Origin: Deltaproteobacteria bacterium
GTDB lineage: Bacteria; Myxococcota; JACPTQ01
Length of the DNA stretch: 43,756 nucleotides
Reading direction: 5' to 3'
Assembly (NCBI GenBank): GCA_016192705.1
Contig: JACPTQ010000032.1
Coordinates: forward strand, 1 to 43,756
This document shows positions 25,353 to 34,506 of this stretch, one piece after another. Within the stretch, counting starts at the first letter, position 1; each line of letters opens with the position of its first letter. The translations under genes were made by a program, and so were the position numbers. A model generated the notes under the pieces. That model was not told the DNA's origin. It saw only the letters and a program-made list of their open reading frames with translations, and searched no databases.

Positions 25353-26647
25353 AAATCACGTTCGTCTACCCGGCGTTTGAGCGTCACGCCGACGCGCACC
25401 CGGAGCTCAAGGCGTGGGTTCCTGCGAACGAGTACATTGGGCCACCGTCGCTCGGCATCGCGTGTGTCGCCGCCGCGACGCCGCCGGGACACACCGTGGA
25501 GTTTATCGATGACCGCGTGACGCCCTTCAATGTCGATCACGAGTCCGATCTCTTCGCGCTTTCGTTTTTCACGCCGGCGGCAACCCGCGCGATCGAAATT
25601 GCGGACGCCTTGAGGGCGCGCGGGAAACGAGTTGTTGCAGGCGGCATTTTCCCGTCGATGATGCCGGAGGCCGTCGCGTCCCACTTCGACGCCGTCGTGG
25701 TCGGCGAAGGGGAACCGGTCTGGGCGGACGTGGTCAACGACGCCGAACACGGCGCGCTCCGCCCGCGCTACAGCGCGCCACCCGCGGATCTCGCGCCGCT
25801 TGTTCCGCCGCAGGTCGATCTCTACCTCGGCGCCGAACGTGACGGCTATCGTCCCGACGACTATCCACTCCAGATTTCGCGCGGTTGCCCGCTCCATTGC
25901 GACGCGTGCGTTCTCCCCGAATACCTCGCGCCCAAGATGCGTTTTCATTCGATGGACTACTTGACCGCGACCATGAAGCGGTACGCGGCCGCCGGCAAAC
26001 TCGCATCGTTCACCGAGGACACATCGTTCTTCCCGCAGGCGCGACGCGGTTTTCGTGAGCTCATCGAACTTTGCGTAAAGCTCCAGGGCGAAGGCCTCAA
26101 TCTGCGTCTCAGCTACATCGGCATTAGCCTTCCCATAATTCTCAACCTCGATCCGACGCTCCTCGCTGACCTAAAGAGAACTGGCATCGATCGCTTTTAC
26201 GTCGTTGGCGGCTTCGATCCCGTGACGCGCGGCGCGTTTGGCCCCGGCGATCCCAAGATGCTCGACAAAGCCGTTCGCGCCATCGCGCGTTGCCACGAAT
26301 TTGGTATCGACCCGTATGTTTCGTTTCTTGTGGGCAACAGGGATGACGATGAGGGAACGTTCGACCGGATGCTCGAATTCACGCGGGTCGCGAAGATTGA
26401 CCTCGCGGAGTTTTGTATCTCAACGCCTTACCCTGGGACGCCGATCTGGCGGCGGTACAACGACGAGGGGCGCGTCTTCGATCGCGCGTGGAAACATTAC
26501 AACGACGCGAACATCGTTTTTCGTCCGCACAATATGACGCCGGAGCGACTCTTCGAGGGATATCTCTACCTTTGGCGCGAGTTTTATCAGGGGCGGGCGC
26601 GCGACATGTCGGAACGCCCGCACACGCGAAGCACCATCCAATTTTGA
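25349..26647 (+). CDS. Cobalamin-type radical SAM enzyme (BchE-like class)
   Basis: The protein has 432 residues. The N-terminal 130 form a B12-binding-like alpha/beta domain (PPSLGIACVAAATPPGHTVE, VVAGGIFPSMMPE, VVVGEGEPVW). The DxHxxG motif of base-off cobalamin binding is not seen. Residues 175-380 are the radical SAM domain, with CPLHCDAC supplying the 4Fe-4S ligands Cys180, Cys184 and Cys187. The end (STPYPGTPIWRR, later NIVFRPHNMTPERL) matches the DUF4070-like tail of this class. Members methylate, cyclise or rearrange unreactive carbons. Its coupling to the ACP gene suggests that the substrate is an acyl-ACP. The reaction is not predictable from sequence. Confidence 0.88.
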   Translation: MKITFVYPAFERHADAHPELKAWVPANEYIGPPSLGIACVAAATPPGHTVEFIDDRVTPFNVDHESDLFALSFFTPAATRAIEIADALRARGKRVVAGGIFPSMMPEAVASHFDAVVVGEGEPVWADVVNDAEHGALRPRYSAPPADLAPLVPPQVDLYLGAERDGYRPDDYPLQISRGCPLHCDACVLPEYLAPKMRFHSMDYLTATMKRYAAAGKLASFTEDTSFFPQARRGFRELIELCVKLQGEGLNLRLSYIGISLPIILNLDPTLLADLKRTGIDRFYVVGGFDPVTRGAFGPGDPKMLDKAVRAIARCHEFGIDPYVSFLVGNRDDDEGTFDRMLEFTRVAKIDLAEFCISTPYPGTPIWRRYNDEGRVFDRAWKHYNDANIVFRPHNMTPERLFEGYLYLWREFYQGRARDMSERPHTRSTIQF

Positions 26648-26668
26648 GCGAGGAATAAGGGAGGCGAA

Positions 26669-28318
26669 ATGACGACAACAACGGCGACGAGAGAGGTGAG
26701 CGATCCCATTTCGAAAGTTCTCGCGCGGCCGGACGAAATCGCCGACAGCCTCGTGATGACAGGGGCGAGCGCCGCCGAGGCGGAGTCGGTGGATTTGATG
26801 CTCGGCGCAGTTCGGACCTGGGCGGGGCGTCACGTCAACAGCGAGACGACCGATCGGTGTGGCCAGGTGCCCCGCGCCCTTTACGCGTCGGCCGCCGAGT
26901 TGGGGTTGTTTGGTTTGCTCGTGCCCGAAACGCACGGCGGTGCGGGGTTCTCGTTGACCGCCGCTGGGCGCCTCATCGAGGAAGTTGCCACGTTTGACCG
27001 CTCCGTCGCAACCGGCATCGGAATGCACAACGGGCTCGGGCTCCGGGGACTGATTCGCTTTGGTTCGCGCGCGCAGCGGGAAAGGTACTTGCCGGAAATC
27101 GCTGTTGGGAAGCGGATTACCGCGTTCGCATGCACAGAGCCGGAGGCTGGCTCTCACATCGCCGGTGTTAAAACCACGGCGCGTTGGGATGGAGACAAGA
27201 CGCTCACCATCAGCGGCACAAAGTGCTTCGTGACGAACGGCGCGTTCGCCGATCTCTTTACGATTCTCGCGGCAACGCCCGGATTGGGCGGCGCGAAGCG
27301 GGGCCTCTCGCTCATTTTGGTTCCGCGCGAAACCGCCGGCATCTCAATCGGCAAAAAAGAAGAGACGCTCGGCATTCGCGGGTCTTCAACAACAACGGTC
27401 ACGTTCGACGACGTCAAGATTGGCATTGACCACGTCCTTGGGGAGCCATCGCGCGGACTCGAGCATCTCGCCGATGTGCTGGCGTGGGGGCGAACGCTCA
27501 TGTCGGCTGGGTGCGTTGGGACGGCCCGCGAGGCATATCGACGCGCTGCGGGCTACGTCATGACGCGGCACCAGTTCGGGCGCGCGATCGGGACGTTCGG
27601 ACAAGTGCGCGCGAAAATCGCCGCGATGCGATCGACGCTCTTCGCGATGGAGAGTCTCGTGCGCCTGACGACGCAACTTGCGTCGACGGCGACATCCGAT
27701 ATCGTTTGGGAGTCGTCGATTGCGAAAGTCTTTGCGAGCGAGGCGACATGGCGGATCGCGGACGACGCGGTACAGCTTCACGGCGGTTCGGGCTTTTGCG
27801 AAGAGACAGGCGTTGCGCGTCTCTTGCGCGATTGCCGCATCACGCGCATCTTTGAGGGGGCGAACGAACTCCTCAGATTTCACATTTCATCGGCGGCACT
27901 TGGGTTCACGGCGAGCCTTACGGGAGGACCGCGGCTCACGGCGCGCGTCGATGGTCGACTCAGCGATCTCACCCACATCGTCGATGGACACGTTACCTCG
28001 TACGTCCAGGCGATCGACGTATTGCGCGAGCGGTACGGCATTCGCGTCGCCGAACACCAATCGCTCCTCGCGCACCTTGCCGATGCGTCCATTGGGCTCG
28101 TCGCGCTGATCGCCGTCGTCTTGCGGGCGCACGGTGAACTGCGTGTTGCGCCAAGCAGCGAGCGGGCCGAACACGTCGTGATGTTGGCGCATCACGCGGC
28201 GGAAACGCTGTCCCGCACCGTCGTTGACGGCCTCGTCGCAACCGCGACGGAATCGACCGAGAAGCGTGCCCGAGCCATTTCCGACCACGCGTATGCCGAG
28301 ATTTCACGAGGTCTTTAA
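26669..28318 (+). CDS. Acyl-CoA dehydrogenase family protein, VLCAD-like
   Basis: This FAD-dependent alpha,beta-dehydrogenase has 549 residues. The core shows TEPEAGSH (157-164), the flavin-binding LHGGSGFCEE region near 370-380 and the catalytic base Glu396 in IFEGANELLRF. About 140 residues of extra helical C-terminus follow, as in very-long-chain enzymes (VLCAD/ACAD9); simple family members have about 380-400 residues. The start has GGGAGG upstream. It is the last gene of the operon, 21 bases after the radical SAM. In enduracidin- and ramoplanin-type clusters, such enzymes desaturate fatty acyl-ACPs made by a FAAL/ACP pair, and a similar role is plausible here. Confidence 0.9.
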   Translation: MTTTTATREVSDPISKVLARPDEIADSLVMTGASAAEAESVDLMLGAVRTWAGRHVNSETTDRCGQVPRALYASAAELGLFGLLVPETHGGAGFSLTAAGRLIEEVATFDRSVATGIGMHNGLGLRGLIRFGSRAQRERYLPEIAVGKRITAFACTEPEAGSHIAGVKTTARWDGDKTLTISGTKCFVTNGAFADLFTILAATPGLGGAKRGLSLILVPRETAGISIGKKEETLGIRGSSTTTVTFDDVKIGIDHVLGEPSRGLEHLADVLAWGRTLMSAGCVGTAREAYRRAAGYVMTRHQFGRAIGTFGQVRAKIAAMRSTLFAMESLVRLTTQLASTATSDIVWESSIAKVFASEATWRIADDAVQLHGGSGFCEETGVARLLRDCRITRIFEGANELLRFHISSAALGFTASLTGGPRLTARVDGRLSDLTHIVDGHVTSYVQAIDVLRERYGIRVAEHQSLLAHLADASIGLVALIAVVLRAHGELRVAPSSERAEHVVMLAHHAAETLSRTVVDGLVATATESTEKRARAISDHAYAEISRGL

Positions 28319-28381
28319 GGTGCAGCCCCGAAACGCTCGCGCGCGGTGACGGATGATGTGAAGAAGAACCAAGCGTGCGAA

Positions 28382-28410
28382 TCGATTCGATGGGACCGAC
28401 GCGCTAAACT
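28382..28410 (+). promoter_or_regulatory. Candidate promoter of the kelch lipoprotein
   Basis: TCGATT (28382-28387), 17 bases and TAAACT (28405-28410) lie 13 bases before the ATG at 28424. The leader would be about seven bases, without a Shine-Dalgarno. Confidence 0.35.
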
Positions 28411-28423
28411 GAATTCGGGCGCT

Positions 28424-31400
28424 ATGAAACGTTCAGTCGCAGCGGCCGTTGTTAGTCTGGGCCTTGTGTCCTGCACGAACACAACGATTTTGAACACGAT
28501 GGAGATGCGGATCACGCTTCCCACGTCGCGCGTCCCGAACGAAGAGATCGCGTCGGTCGAGGTTGTTCTTGAGCTCGCAGCCGGCTTTGAATCGCGGTGG
28601 GGGCCGAGCGACGAGACGGCGGTCGTCGGCGTCAGGACGGCGGAGGGTTTTCAGGCGACAACCCAGATCGCCGATGTCAACGCGAACGGGCGCCGCGAAT
28701 TTACGCTCAAGCTTCCGCTGAATCCGTTCGGCGCCGGGAGCTCGTGGCCACTCTTTCTTAACTCGAACCCAGAGGAATCCCAGTTCACCGCATCAGCAAA
28801 AGTGTTGTCGTCGACGCGCGTTCTTTACACGGGCGGACAAACCGTCGATACGGCATATCGCCCGATTCGGTTTTTTCGTGAGGGGAACGTCGTCGTCGTG
28901 GTGCTCAGTTGCGCCATCGCAAGCGATTGTGACCTTGATGGGGGCACCGATGGCGGCGGCACCGACGCGGGTGATGCAGGTGATGCGGGTGTTGCAGCGG
29001 ACGCGAGCGTTCCCGTTCAAGATGCGTCGGTATCGGTCGACCTCGCGCTCGTTCGCTTGATCCGAAATCCGGTTGGAACGGCCGATCGGATCGAGGGAGC
29101 CGACGCCTCCGCGAGCGCGGGCGCGCTTGTCACGGCGTATCGCGACCTCGATGGAGGTGCGTCGATCGGCTCGGGGACCGTTGCCCCATCGGGTGCATTC
29201 GCGATCACGCTGACGGACGAGGATGTTCAATCCGCGGCGATTCGAGCCACAAACGGCGACGCTTCAACGGCGCTTTCGCTCGTCACCCAAAAACGGCTCG
29301 TCGCAACGTTCGCCGGCAAGGACGCGGGTTCAACCACAGAGAACCCGCACGTCGCGCGCTGGACCTTCACGAATCAGCTCCAGCCAACGTTGTCGACGCT
29401 CGTTGCCGACGGCGGCTCGTTTGAATTCTCGACGGGCGACTATGGAGCGCTCGCATCGAGCGATGCGACATCCGCCGTCAACGACGCGGGTCTTGCGTCG
29501 ACCGGGCTCACCGCGACGAAGCTCTTTGTCGACGCGCGACGATCGGTCGGTGCGGTTTACCGACCCATCGACCAGTCGATTTACATCTTCGGAGGAAACC
29601 TCGCCTCCGACGTGTGGACTTGGAATGGGTTCATGTGGTTTCAGGTTACGCCGACCGATGGCGGCCCGCCGTCGGAGCGCGACACGGCGGCGGTTGCGTA
29701 CGACCGGCGACGCGACAAGATCTGGGTTTTTGGCGGATGCTCGACGCTGAACTGCGTCGGCCCCTTCAAAGACGATCTTTGGGAGTTTCACGTGGCGAGC
29801 AAGACGTGGACGAATCGGACTCCGGTGGGCGATGCCGGTCTTGTTCGGCCAGCTGGACGGATCGACCACGCGATGGCCTTCGACGAGCGAAACGACGCGC
29901 TCGTTCTTTTCGGTGGCACGCTTTCACCGTCTGACACCAAGACGTGGGTTTTTAGTCCAGACGCGTCGACATGGACCGCCTACGACGCAAGCGTCGCCTC
30001 TCCGACAAACCGGGCTGAGCACGCGATGGTGTTTTGGGGGGATGCCGGGAGCGCAAGCTCGCGGGTGATCTTGCACGGTGGGTACCGCACGGGGTCTGGC
30101 GTCTTGAGCGACACGTATCTTTGGGACGGAAACACGAAAGCGTGGTCGCAGCCGACGCCGACGTCATTCCCAGATGCAGGGCGCCGTAGATTCCGCCTCA
30201 CGCGGAAAGAGACCGATCCAAACGGGAATCCGATTTTCCTGTTTGGCGGAATCCCGGCATCGGGTTCGACGTGGCCAACCAACGTCTTCGAGATGAGCTA
30301 CAACCCTGGAACAACGACGATCACATGGAAAGAGTACGGGACAACGGGGATCGACGCGGGTCGGCTCGAGATGGCGTGGGCGACGCGGTCAGACGGGAAG
30401 CTCGTTATTTTCGGCGGATACCGGCAAGACACGACGCCGAGCCCGATGGGAGACACGCTTGTTGGCACCGTCAACGTGAGTCAGGTCGATTTTGTTGACC
30501 AGCAATCCAGCTCGACGCGAATGCCGCCCGCGCTTTTCCAGGCCGGGCTTGTTTACGACGCAACGCAAACGCGCGTTGTTCTTGCGACCGGTCGAACGCT
30601 GGGTGGAGCGCAAACAGCAACCGCCGAAACTTGGATTTACGACACCGGGAGCTGGACGCGTGGCAGCGATCATCCCGCAGCGCGATGGGGAGCGGTCGTG
30701 ACGGATGATCCGGTGACGAGTGGACTGCCGCTCCTTTTCGGAGGCAACAACGGGACGTCGCTTTTCCAGGACACGTATCTTTTTTCGAGCAACAGCTGGT
30801 CGCCCCGATCTGTCACGACGAAACCGGCCGTGAGGTGGGGCGCGGCGGTCATGACCGATCCCCAACGAAGCCGCGTGGTGGTGTTTGGCGGGTGCGGCGG
30901 ACTCGGGGGCATAAACGGCGGCCCGCCTCTCGCTGACACGTGGGAATGGGATGGGACAAATTGGTCGTCGGTGACGACGACGACGGCGCCGCCCGCGAGG
31001 TCGTTCGCGACGTTTGCTTACGACTCGGTAAGGAGGAAAGGCGTGCTCTACGGCGGTGATGCCGACGAGGAGTGTGACGGCTACGTTGGTGCGCTAAACG
31101 ACACGTGGGAGTTTGACGGAACGGGTCCGAGCTGGACGCAAGTCGACGCCGGTGGGCCGGGTGACGGAAGAAAGGACCACGCGGCGGTGTTCGATTCGAG
31201 GCGGGGGCGCGTTGTCATGCACGGTGGGCGCGCCGACGGAGGGATGAGCGCCGAGGTGTTCGAGTACGATGGCGTCGCTTGGACGCAGCTCGGATTGACG
31301 AGTTTGACGCCTCACGAAAAGCACAGCATGACATTCGACCATTCGGTCGGAGAGGCTTACATTTTCGGTGGCGTCTCGAACGACTTCTGGAAGGTGACCC

Positions 31401-31771
31401 TTGGTGGACGGTTCGCGGAGCAACTGTTCCAGTTCAATGTTGCTGCGGCGGGCGTAACGGCGCCGTACGGGGCGCTCCGCGTCAAGGCCGTTGCGACGGG
31501 GAGCGGCGCACGTGGAACGACGCCGTCGCCTACGTTTCAGATTACGAACGGCGTTTATGTTTTTGCGTGGAACGCGTCGCTTTCACGTTGGGACGCCGTT
31601 TTTCTGGGTCCAGGCGAGGGCACGATCGAAGCGACCATCGCGACGACCAGCACAGCTCAATACGTTTCGAGCGGCGTTGTTAGTCTTCTCGTCGCGACGC
31701 GACACCCGTCGTCGACAAACATTCCGTCCGTCCTCGCGGCAGATTTCATCGAGCTCTCGATCGATTATTAG
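28424..31771 (+). CDS. Kelch-repeat lipoprotein, probable double beta-propeller
   Basis: The start at 28424 begins a good lipoprotein signal (MKRSVAAAVVSLGLVSC); the upstream in-frame start at 28346 would add charged residues before it. The protein is 1115 residues. A beta domain (20-170) precedes an Asp-Ala-Gly linker (about 175-205). A second small beta domain with carboxypeptidase-regulatory-like phrasing follows. Residues about 390-1000 carry some eleven kelch motifs (YIFGGN, WVFGGC, VLFGGT, LLFGGN, VVFGGC, VLYGGD, VMHGGR and others) plus one degenerate motif, enough for two propellers. A final beta domain closes the protein. It probably binds ligands or glycans at the outer membrane. Which ligand is unknown. 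Confidence 0.87.
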   Translation: MKRSVAAAVVSLGLVSCTNTTILNTMEMRITLPTSRVPNEEIASVEVVLELAAGFESRWGPSDETAVVGVRTAEGFQATTQIADVNANGRREFTLKLPLNPFGAGSSWPLFLNSNPEESQFTASAKVLSSTRVLYTGGQTVDTAYRPIRFFREGNVVVVVLSCAIASDCDLDGGTDGGGTDAGDAGDAGVAADASVPVQDASVSVDLALVRLIRNPVGTADRIEGADASASAGALVTAYRDLDGGASIGSGTVAPSGAFAITLTDEDVQSAAIRATNGDASTALSLVTQKRLVATFAGKDAGSTTENPHVARWTFTNQLQPTLSTLVADGGSFEFSTGDYGALASSDATSAVNDAGLASTGLTATKLFVDARRSVGAVYRPIDQSIYIFGGNLASDVWTWNGFMWFQVTPTDGGPPSERDTAAVAYDRRRDKIWVFGGCSTLNCVGPFKDDLWEFHVASKTWTNRTPVGDAGLVRPAGRIDHAMAFDERNDALVLFGGTLSPSDTKTWVFSPDASTWTAYDASVASPTNRAEHAMVFWGDAGSASSRVILHGGYRTGSGVLSDTYLWDGNTKAWSQPTPTSFPDAGRRRFRLTRKETDPNGNPIFLFGGIPASGSTWPTNVFEMSYNPGTTTITWKEYGTTGIDAGRLEMAWATRSDGKLVIFGGYRQDTTPSPMGDTLVGTVNVSQVDFVDQQSSSTRMPPALFQAGLVYDATQTRVVLATGRTLGGAQTATAETWIYDTGSWTRGSDHPAARWGAVVTDDPVTSGLPLLFGGNNGTSLFQDTYLFSSNSWSPRSVTTKPAVRWGAAVMTDPQRSRVVVFGGCGGLGGINGGPPLADTWEWDGTNWSSVTTTTAPPARSFATFAYDSVRRKGVLYGGDADEECDGYVGALNDTWEFDGTGPSWTQVDAGGPGDGRKDHAAVFDSRRGRVVMHGGRADGGMSAEVFEYDGVAWTQLGLTSLTPHEKHSMTFDHSVGEAYIFGGVSNDFWKVTLGGRFAEQLFQFNVAAAGVTAPYGALRVKAVATGSGARGTTPSPTFQITNGVYVFAWNASLSRWDAVFLGPGEGTIEATIATTSTAQYVSSGVVSLLVATRHPSSTNIPSVLAADFIELSIDY

Positions 31772-31792
31772 CGGTTCTGGCGTCTGTTGAAG

Positions 31793-32452
31793 CTAACGCG
31801 GTTGCGGAACGATGCGAAGGTACGGCTTAGGCGCTTTCCAACCTTGCGGGTAAACCTTCTTCGCCTCTTCGTCCGAGACCGAGCCGGCGATGATGACGTC
31901 GTCGCCCTGCTTCCAATTGACCGGCGTCGCAACGCGATGCTTCGCCGTCAGCTGTAGCGAATCGATCACGCGCAACACCTCGTCGAAGTTACGGCCGGTG
32001 GTCATTGGGTAAACGAGAATGAGCTTCACTTTTTTGTCGGGCCCGACAACAAACACGTTGCGCACGGTGAGGTTGTCCGCGGCCGTACGCTTTGTCGGGT
32101 CGCCCGAAACGCTTGCTGGGAGCATCCCGTAAAGCTTCGACACCTTGTAGTCGCTGTCGCCGATGATCGGGTAGTTCGGTGCGGTCCCTTGCGTCTCCTT
32201 GATGTCGTTCGCCCAACGGCCGTGCGCATCGACCGGGTCAACCGACAACCCAAGGACCTTCACGTTGCGCTTATCGAACTCGGGCTTGATCTTCGCCATA
32301 TAGCCAAGCTCGGTCGTGCACACTGGCGTAAAGTCCTTCGGGTGTGAAAAAAGGACGACCCAACCATCACCTCCCCATTCGTGAAAGCGAATGGTGCCTT
32401 GCGTTGTGTCGGCCTCAAAATCGGGTGCGGTATCGTTAATCTGTAGCGTCAT
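31793..32452 (-). CDS. 1-Cys peroxiredoxin (Prx6 type)
   Basis: This thiol peroxidase has 219 residues, the usual length for the Prx6 subgroup. It reduces hydrogen peroxide and organic or lipid hydroperoxides in the cytoplasm. The peroxidatic Cys45 sits in PKDFTPVCTTEL. The long C-terminal dimerisation segment (DNLTVRNVFVVGPDKKVKLI, then TPVNWKQGDDVII and YLRIVPQPR) is typical. The start is preceded by a near-perfect AGGAGGTG Shine-Dalgarno and a recognisable promoter, so expression is likely high. Confidence 0.95.
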   Translation of the reverse strand: MTLQINDTAPDFEADTTQGTIRFHEWGGDGWVVLFSHPKDFTPVCTTELGYMAKIKPEFDKRNVKVLGLSVDPVDAHGRWANDIKETQGTAPNYPIIGDSDYKVSKLYGMLPASVSGDPTKRTAADNLTVRNVFVVGPDKKVKLILVYPMTTGRNFDEVLRVIDSLQLTAKHRVATPVNWKQGDDVIIAGSVSDEEAKKVYPQGWKAPKPYLRIVPQPR

Positions 32453-32511
32453 GAAACACCTCCTGGCCCCCCATTCTCAAATCCGGGAACGGTTTCAATG
32501 GGCCCGGCTCC

Positions 32512-32540
32512 ATATAACGCCGCGGGGCCGAGGCGGGCAA
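32512..32540 (-). promoter_or_regulatory. Promoter of the peroxiredoxin gene
   Basis: On the minus strand, TTGCCC (32540-32535), a 17-base spacer and TTATAT (32517-32512) precede the start by about 60 bases. The leader contains the strong Shine-Dalgarno. Bases 32541-32667 show nothing further that I can name. Confidence 0.5.
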
Positions 32541-32667
32541 CAGTTATCGACCGCGTGCGTCGACATCGCTCTTGACCGAAGGAGCTTAATCAAAGTGAGC
32601 CCGGCGTCGCGCGCGATGGCGACGAAAACGCCTCGAAGTTCATTTGCGCGTGAGGGCTCGCCCGCGC

Positions 32668-34320
32668 TCACAAACCGCAGCCGGTTGTGCCGGCGGTCAG
32701 GGGACAAGGATCGCAAACATCGCCAACACCGTCGCCGTCCTCGTCGGCCTGGCGCGCATTGTCCATCGGTCGCGGTGGGTTAAAGACGTTCGGGCAGTTG
32801 TCGGTTGCGTCCGGCACTCCGTCGCCATCGGCATCGCCGGAACGGCCGACGCCTGTGAATTCGTTCGGGCGCGACGGCACGCACGTCGGCTCGTTGTCTG
32901 GGTCGCCGCAGAAGAAAAGAGGGTACGACGAGCCGTTCGCCGAGCGAAGCGCTGTGAGCGTCTTCCCCGTTTCGCGCGAAACGCAAAGCCGCTTCGCCGA
33001 GCCGCACACGTCGATCGCCTCGCAACCGGTCTCCGCGTCTTGGGCCACGGCTCGCACGAGCGCATCCTCACCGTGAAGCGCTGTTCCGCCGCGCAGCACG
33101 AGCGCGACATCGGCTGGCCCGGCCTCGAGAACCGCGCGATGCGGTGTGCGCGTCCGACCGTCAAAGACGGTGATGTCGGCCAGCATCCCCGTTTTCAGTC
33201 CGCCGATCGATTCGTTGAAAAGCGCCGCGCGCGCGGGAATCGCCGTCGCCATGCGCCAAAGCGCCGCGTCGGAAAAGTAGCCGCCCAGGCTTTTTCGATT
33301 GAACTCGTCTGCGCAGCGCAACTCGCGGAGGATGTTCACCGAACCGCTCGCCGTCCAATCGGTTCCGAGCGCAATCGGAATTCGCAGGCGGTCGAAAAGT
33401 GTGACCGATGCCGTATGTCCGTAAAGGCTGATGTTCGAGCGTGGCGACCACGTGACGACCGCGCCTTGCGACGCGATGCGCTCGGCGTCTTTTGCCGTAA
33501 GTCCAATCGAATGCGTGATCGCGACGTTTCGCCGCACGATGTCAACGGCGCCCGCCTGCCCGCCTGAGAGACACAAGAATTCGTTGCGCGCTTCAACGCC
33601 GACGCCTTCGGAGATATGCGGCAAATACGAATTTTCGCCGCTCACGGTGTCGGCGCCGGGGAGCGCTGGGTACGAGCAGCCGCTCGCGATGAGTTGCCCG
33701 GAGCTGTCGCCAAGTGGAAACGTCTCGTAATCGGCCGCTGGGTGCGTGAGCCCCTCGCTGTCGCGGTCGAGGTTTCGCGCGAGTCCGTCGGCGCCGCCCG
33801 AACCGATGATCGACGTCGTCCCCGCGAGAACCTGCCGGAGCTCGCCCCATCGCACGACGTCGGCGCCAGACGTTGATGGAACGGTGAGCTTTGTTTTTCC
33901 GTTTTTCCCTTTTCGCCATTCGTGTCGGTGATCGTACCGTTCGCTGCCCGCGGAGACCGGCGAATTCCCCGTGAAGGTGATGTGGTCGTGCGCGTTGATG
34001 AGCCCCGGCGACACGACGCCGCGCGGACACTCGATGCGCGTTGCGGCCGCGTAGCCCGCGGTTGCCGAACAGTCGCAATCGACGCAAGCAATGCGGCCAT
34101 CGCCGCCGACGACGATTGAACCCCCCTCAAGCACGGCAGCGGGCGCCAAAATCGAGCCGACGATCACGAGGCCAGCCGAGCCGCGCGACGCGACACGACA
34201 GGCAGTGCCATCGGGCGACGGTGCGAGCGCGGTTGCGCACTTTGTCACAACGGCCGGATCCGCGAGCGTGGTCGCGGCGATCGCGAAAAATGAGAGCAGG
34301 AGAGTCGTTGGTTGGGGCAT
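32668..34320 (-). CDS. Secreted amidohydrolase with thrombospondin type 3 calcium repeats
   Basis: The protein has 550 residues. A Sec signal peptide (hydrophobic LLLSFFAIAATTLA) sends it out of the cytoplasm. The amidohydrolase core shows a complete metal set of the cytosine-deaminase/chlorohydrolase type: HxH at His111/His113 (INAHDHITF), a His in PHISEGVG, a His in AITHSIGL and an Asp in GTDWTASGS. WSPRSNISLYG is the usual neighbouring block. Residues about 496-550 carry two Asp-rich TSP3 repeats (DADGDGVPDATDNCP and DEDGDGVGDVCDPCP), which bind calcium in stalk proteins. A deaminase-like enzyme fused to a surface calcium module is uncommon. AAGGA upstream supports the start. The substrate is unknown. 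Confidence 0.88.
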   Translation of the reverse strand: MPQPTTLLLSFFAIAATTLADPAVVTKCATALAPSPDGTACRVASRGSAGLVIVGSILAPAAVLEGGSIVVGGDGRIACVDCDCSATAGYAAATRIECPRGVVSPGLINAHDHITFTGNSPVSAGSERYDHRHEWRKGKNGKTKLTVPSTSGADVVRWGELRQVLAGTTSIIGSGGADGLARNLDRDSEGLTHPAADYETFPLGDSSGQLIASGCSYPALPGADTVSGENSYLPHISEGVGVEARNEFLCLSGGQAGAVDIVRRNVAITHSIGLTAKDAERIASQGAVVTWSPRSNISLYGHTASVTLFDRLRIPIALGTDWTASGSVNILRELRCADEFNRKSLGGYFSDAALWRMATAIPARAALFNESIGGLKTGMLADITVFDGRTRTPHRAVLEAGPADVALVLRGGTALHGEDALVRAVAQDAETGCEAIDVCGSAKRLCVSRETGKTLTALRSANGSSYPLFFCGDPDNEPTCVPSRPNEFTGVGRSGDADGDGVPDATDNCPNVFNPPRPMDNARQADEDGDGVGDVCDPCPLTAGTTGCGL

Positions 34321-34506
34321 CGCGGTCCTTCTTGTCGCAAAGCGCGCGCCACGAGGCGAGATGAGAAAGTGTTTGAATTATCAGGTTTTTCGGGCAATGC
34401 GGCGGCTGTGAGCGTCCAATCGGTCACCGTCCGTGGCCAAAGTTGTCACAGTCGGGGTTAGGCGTCCCCAGAGAACGAAGGAGGATTCTCGGCGGGCAGC
34501 GTCCGT

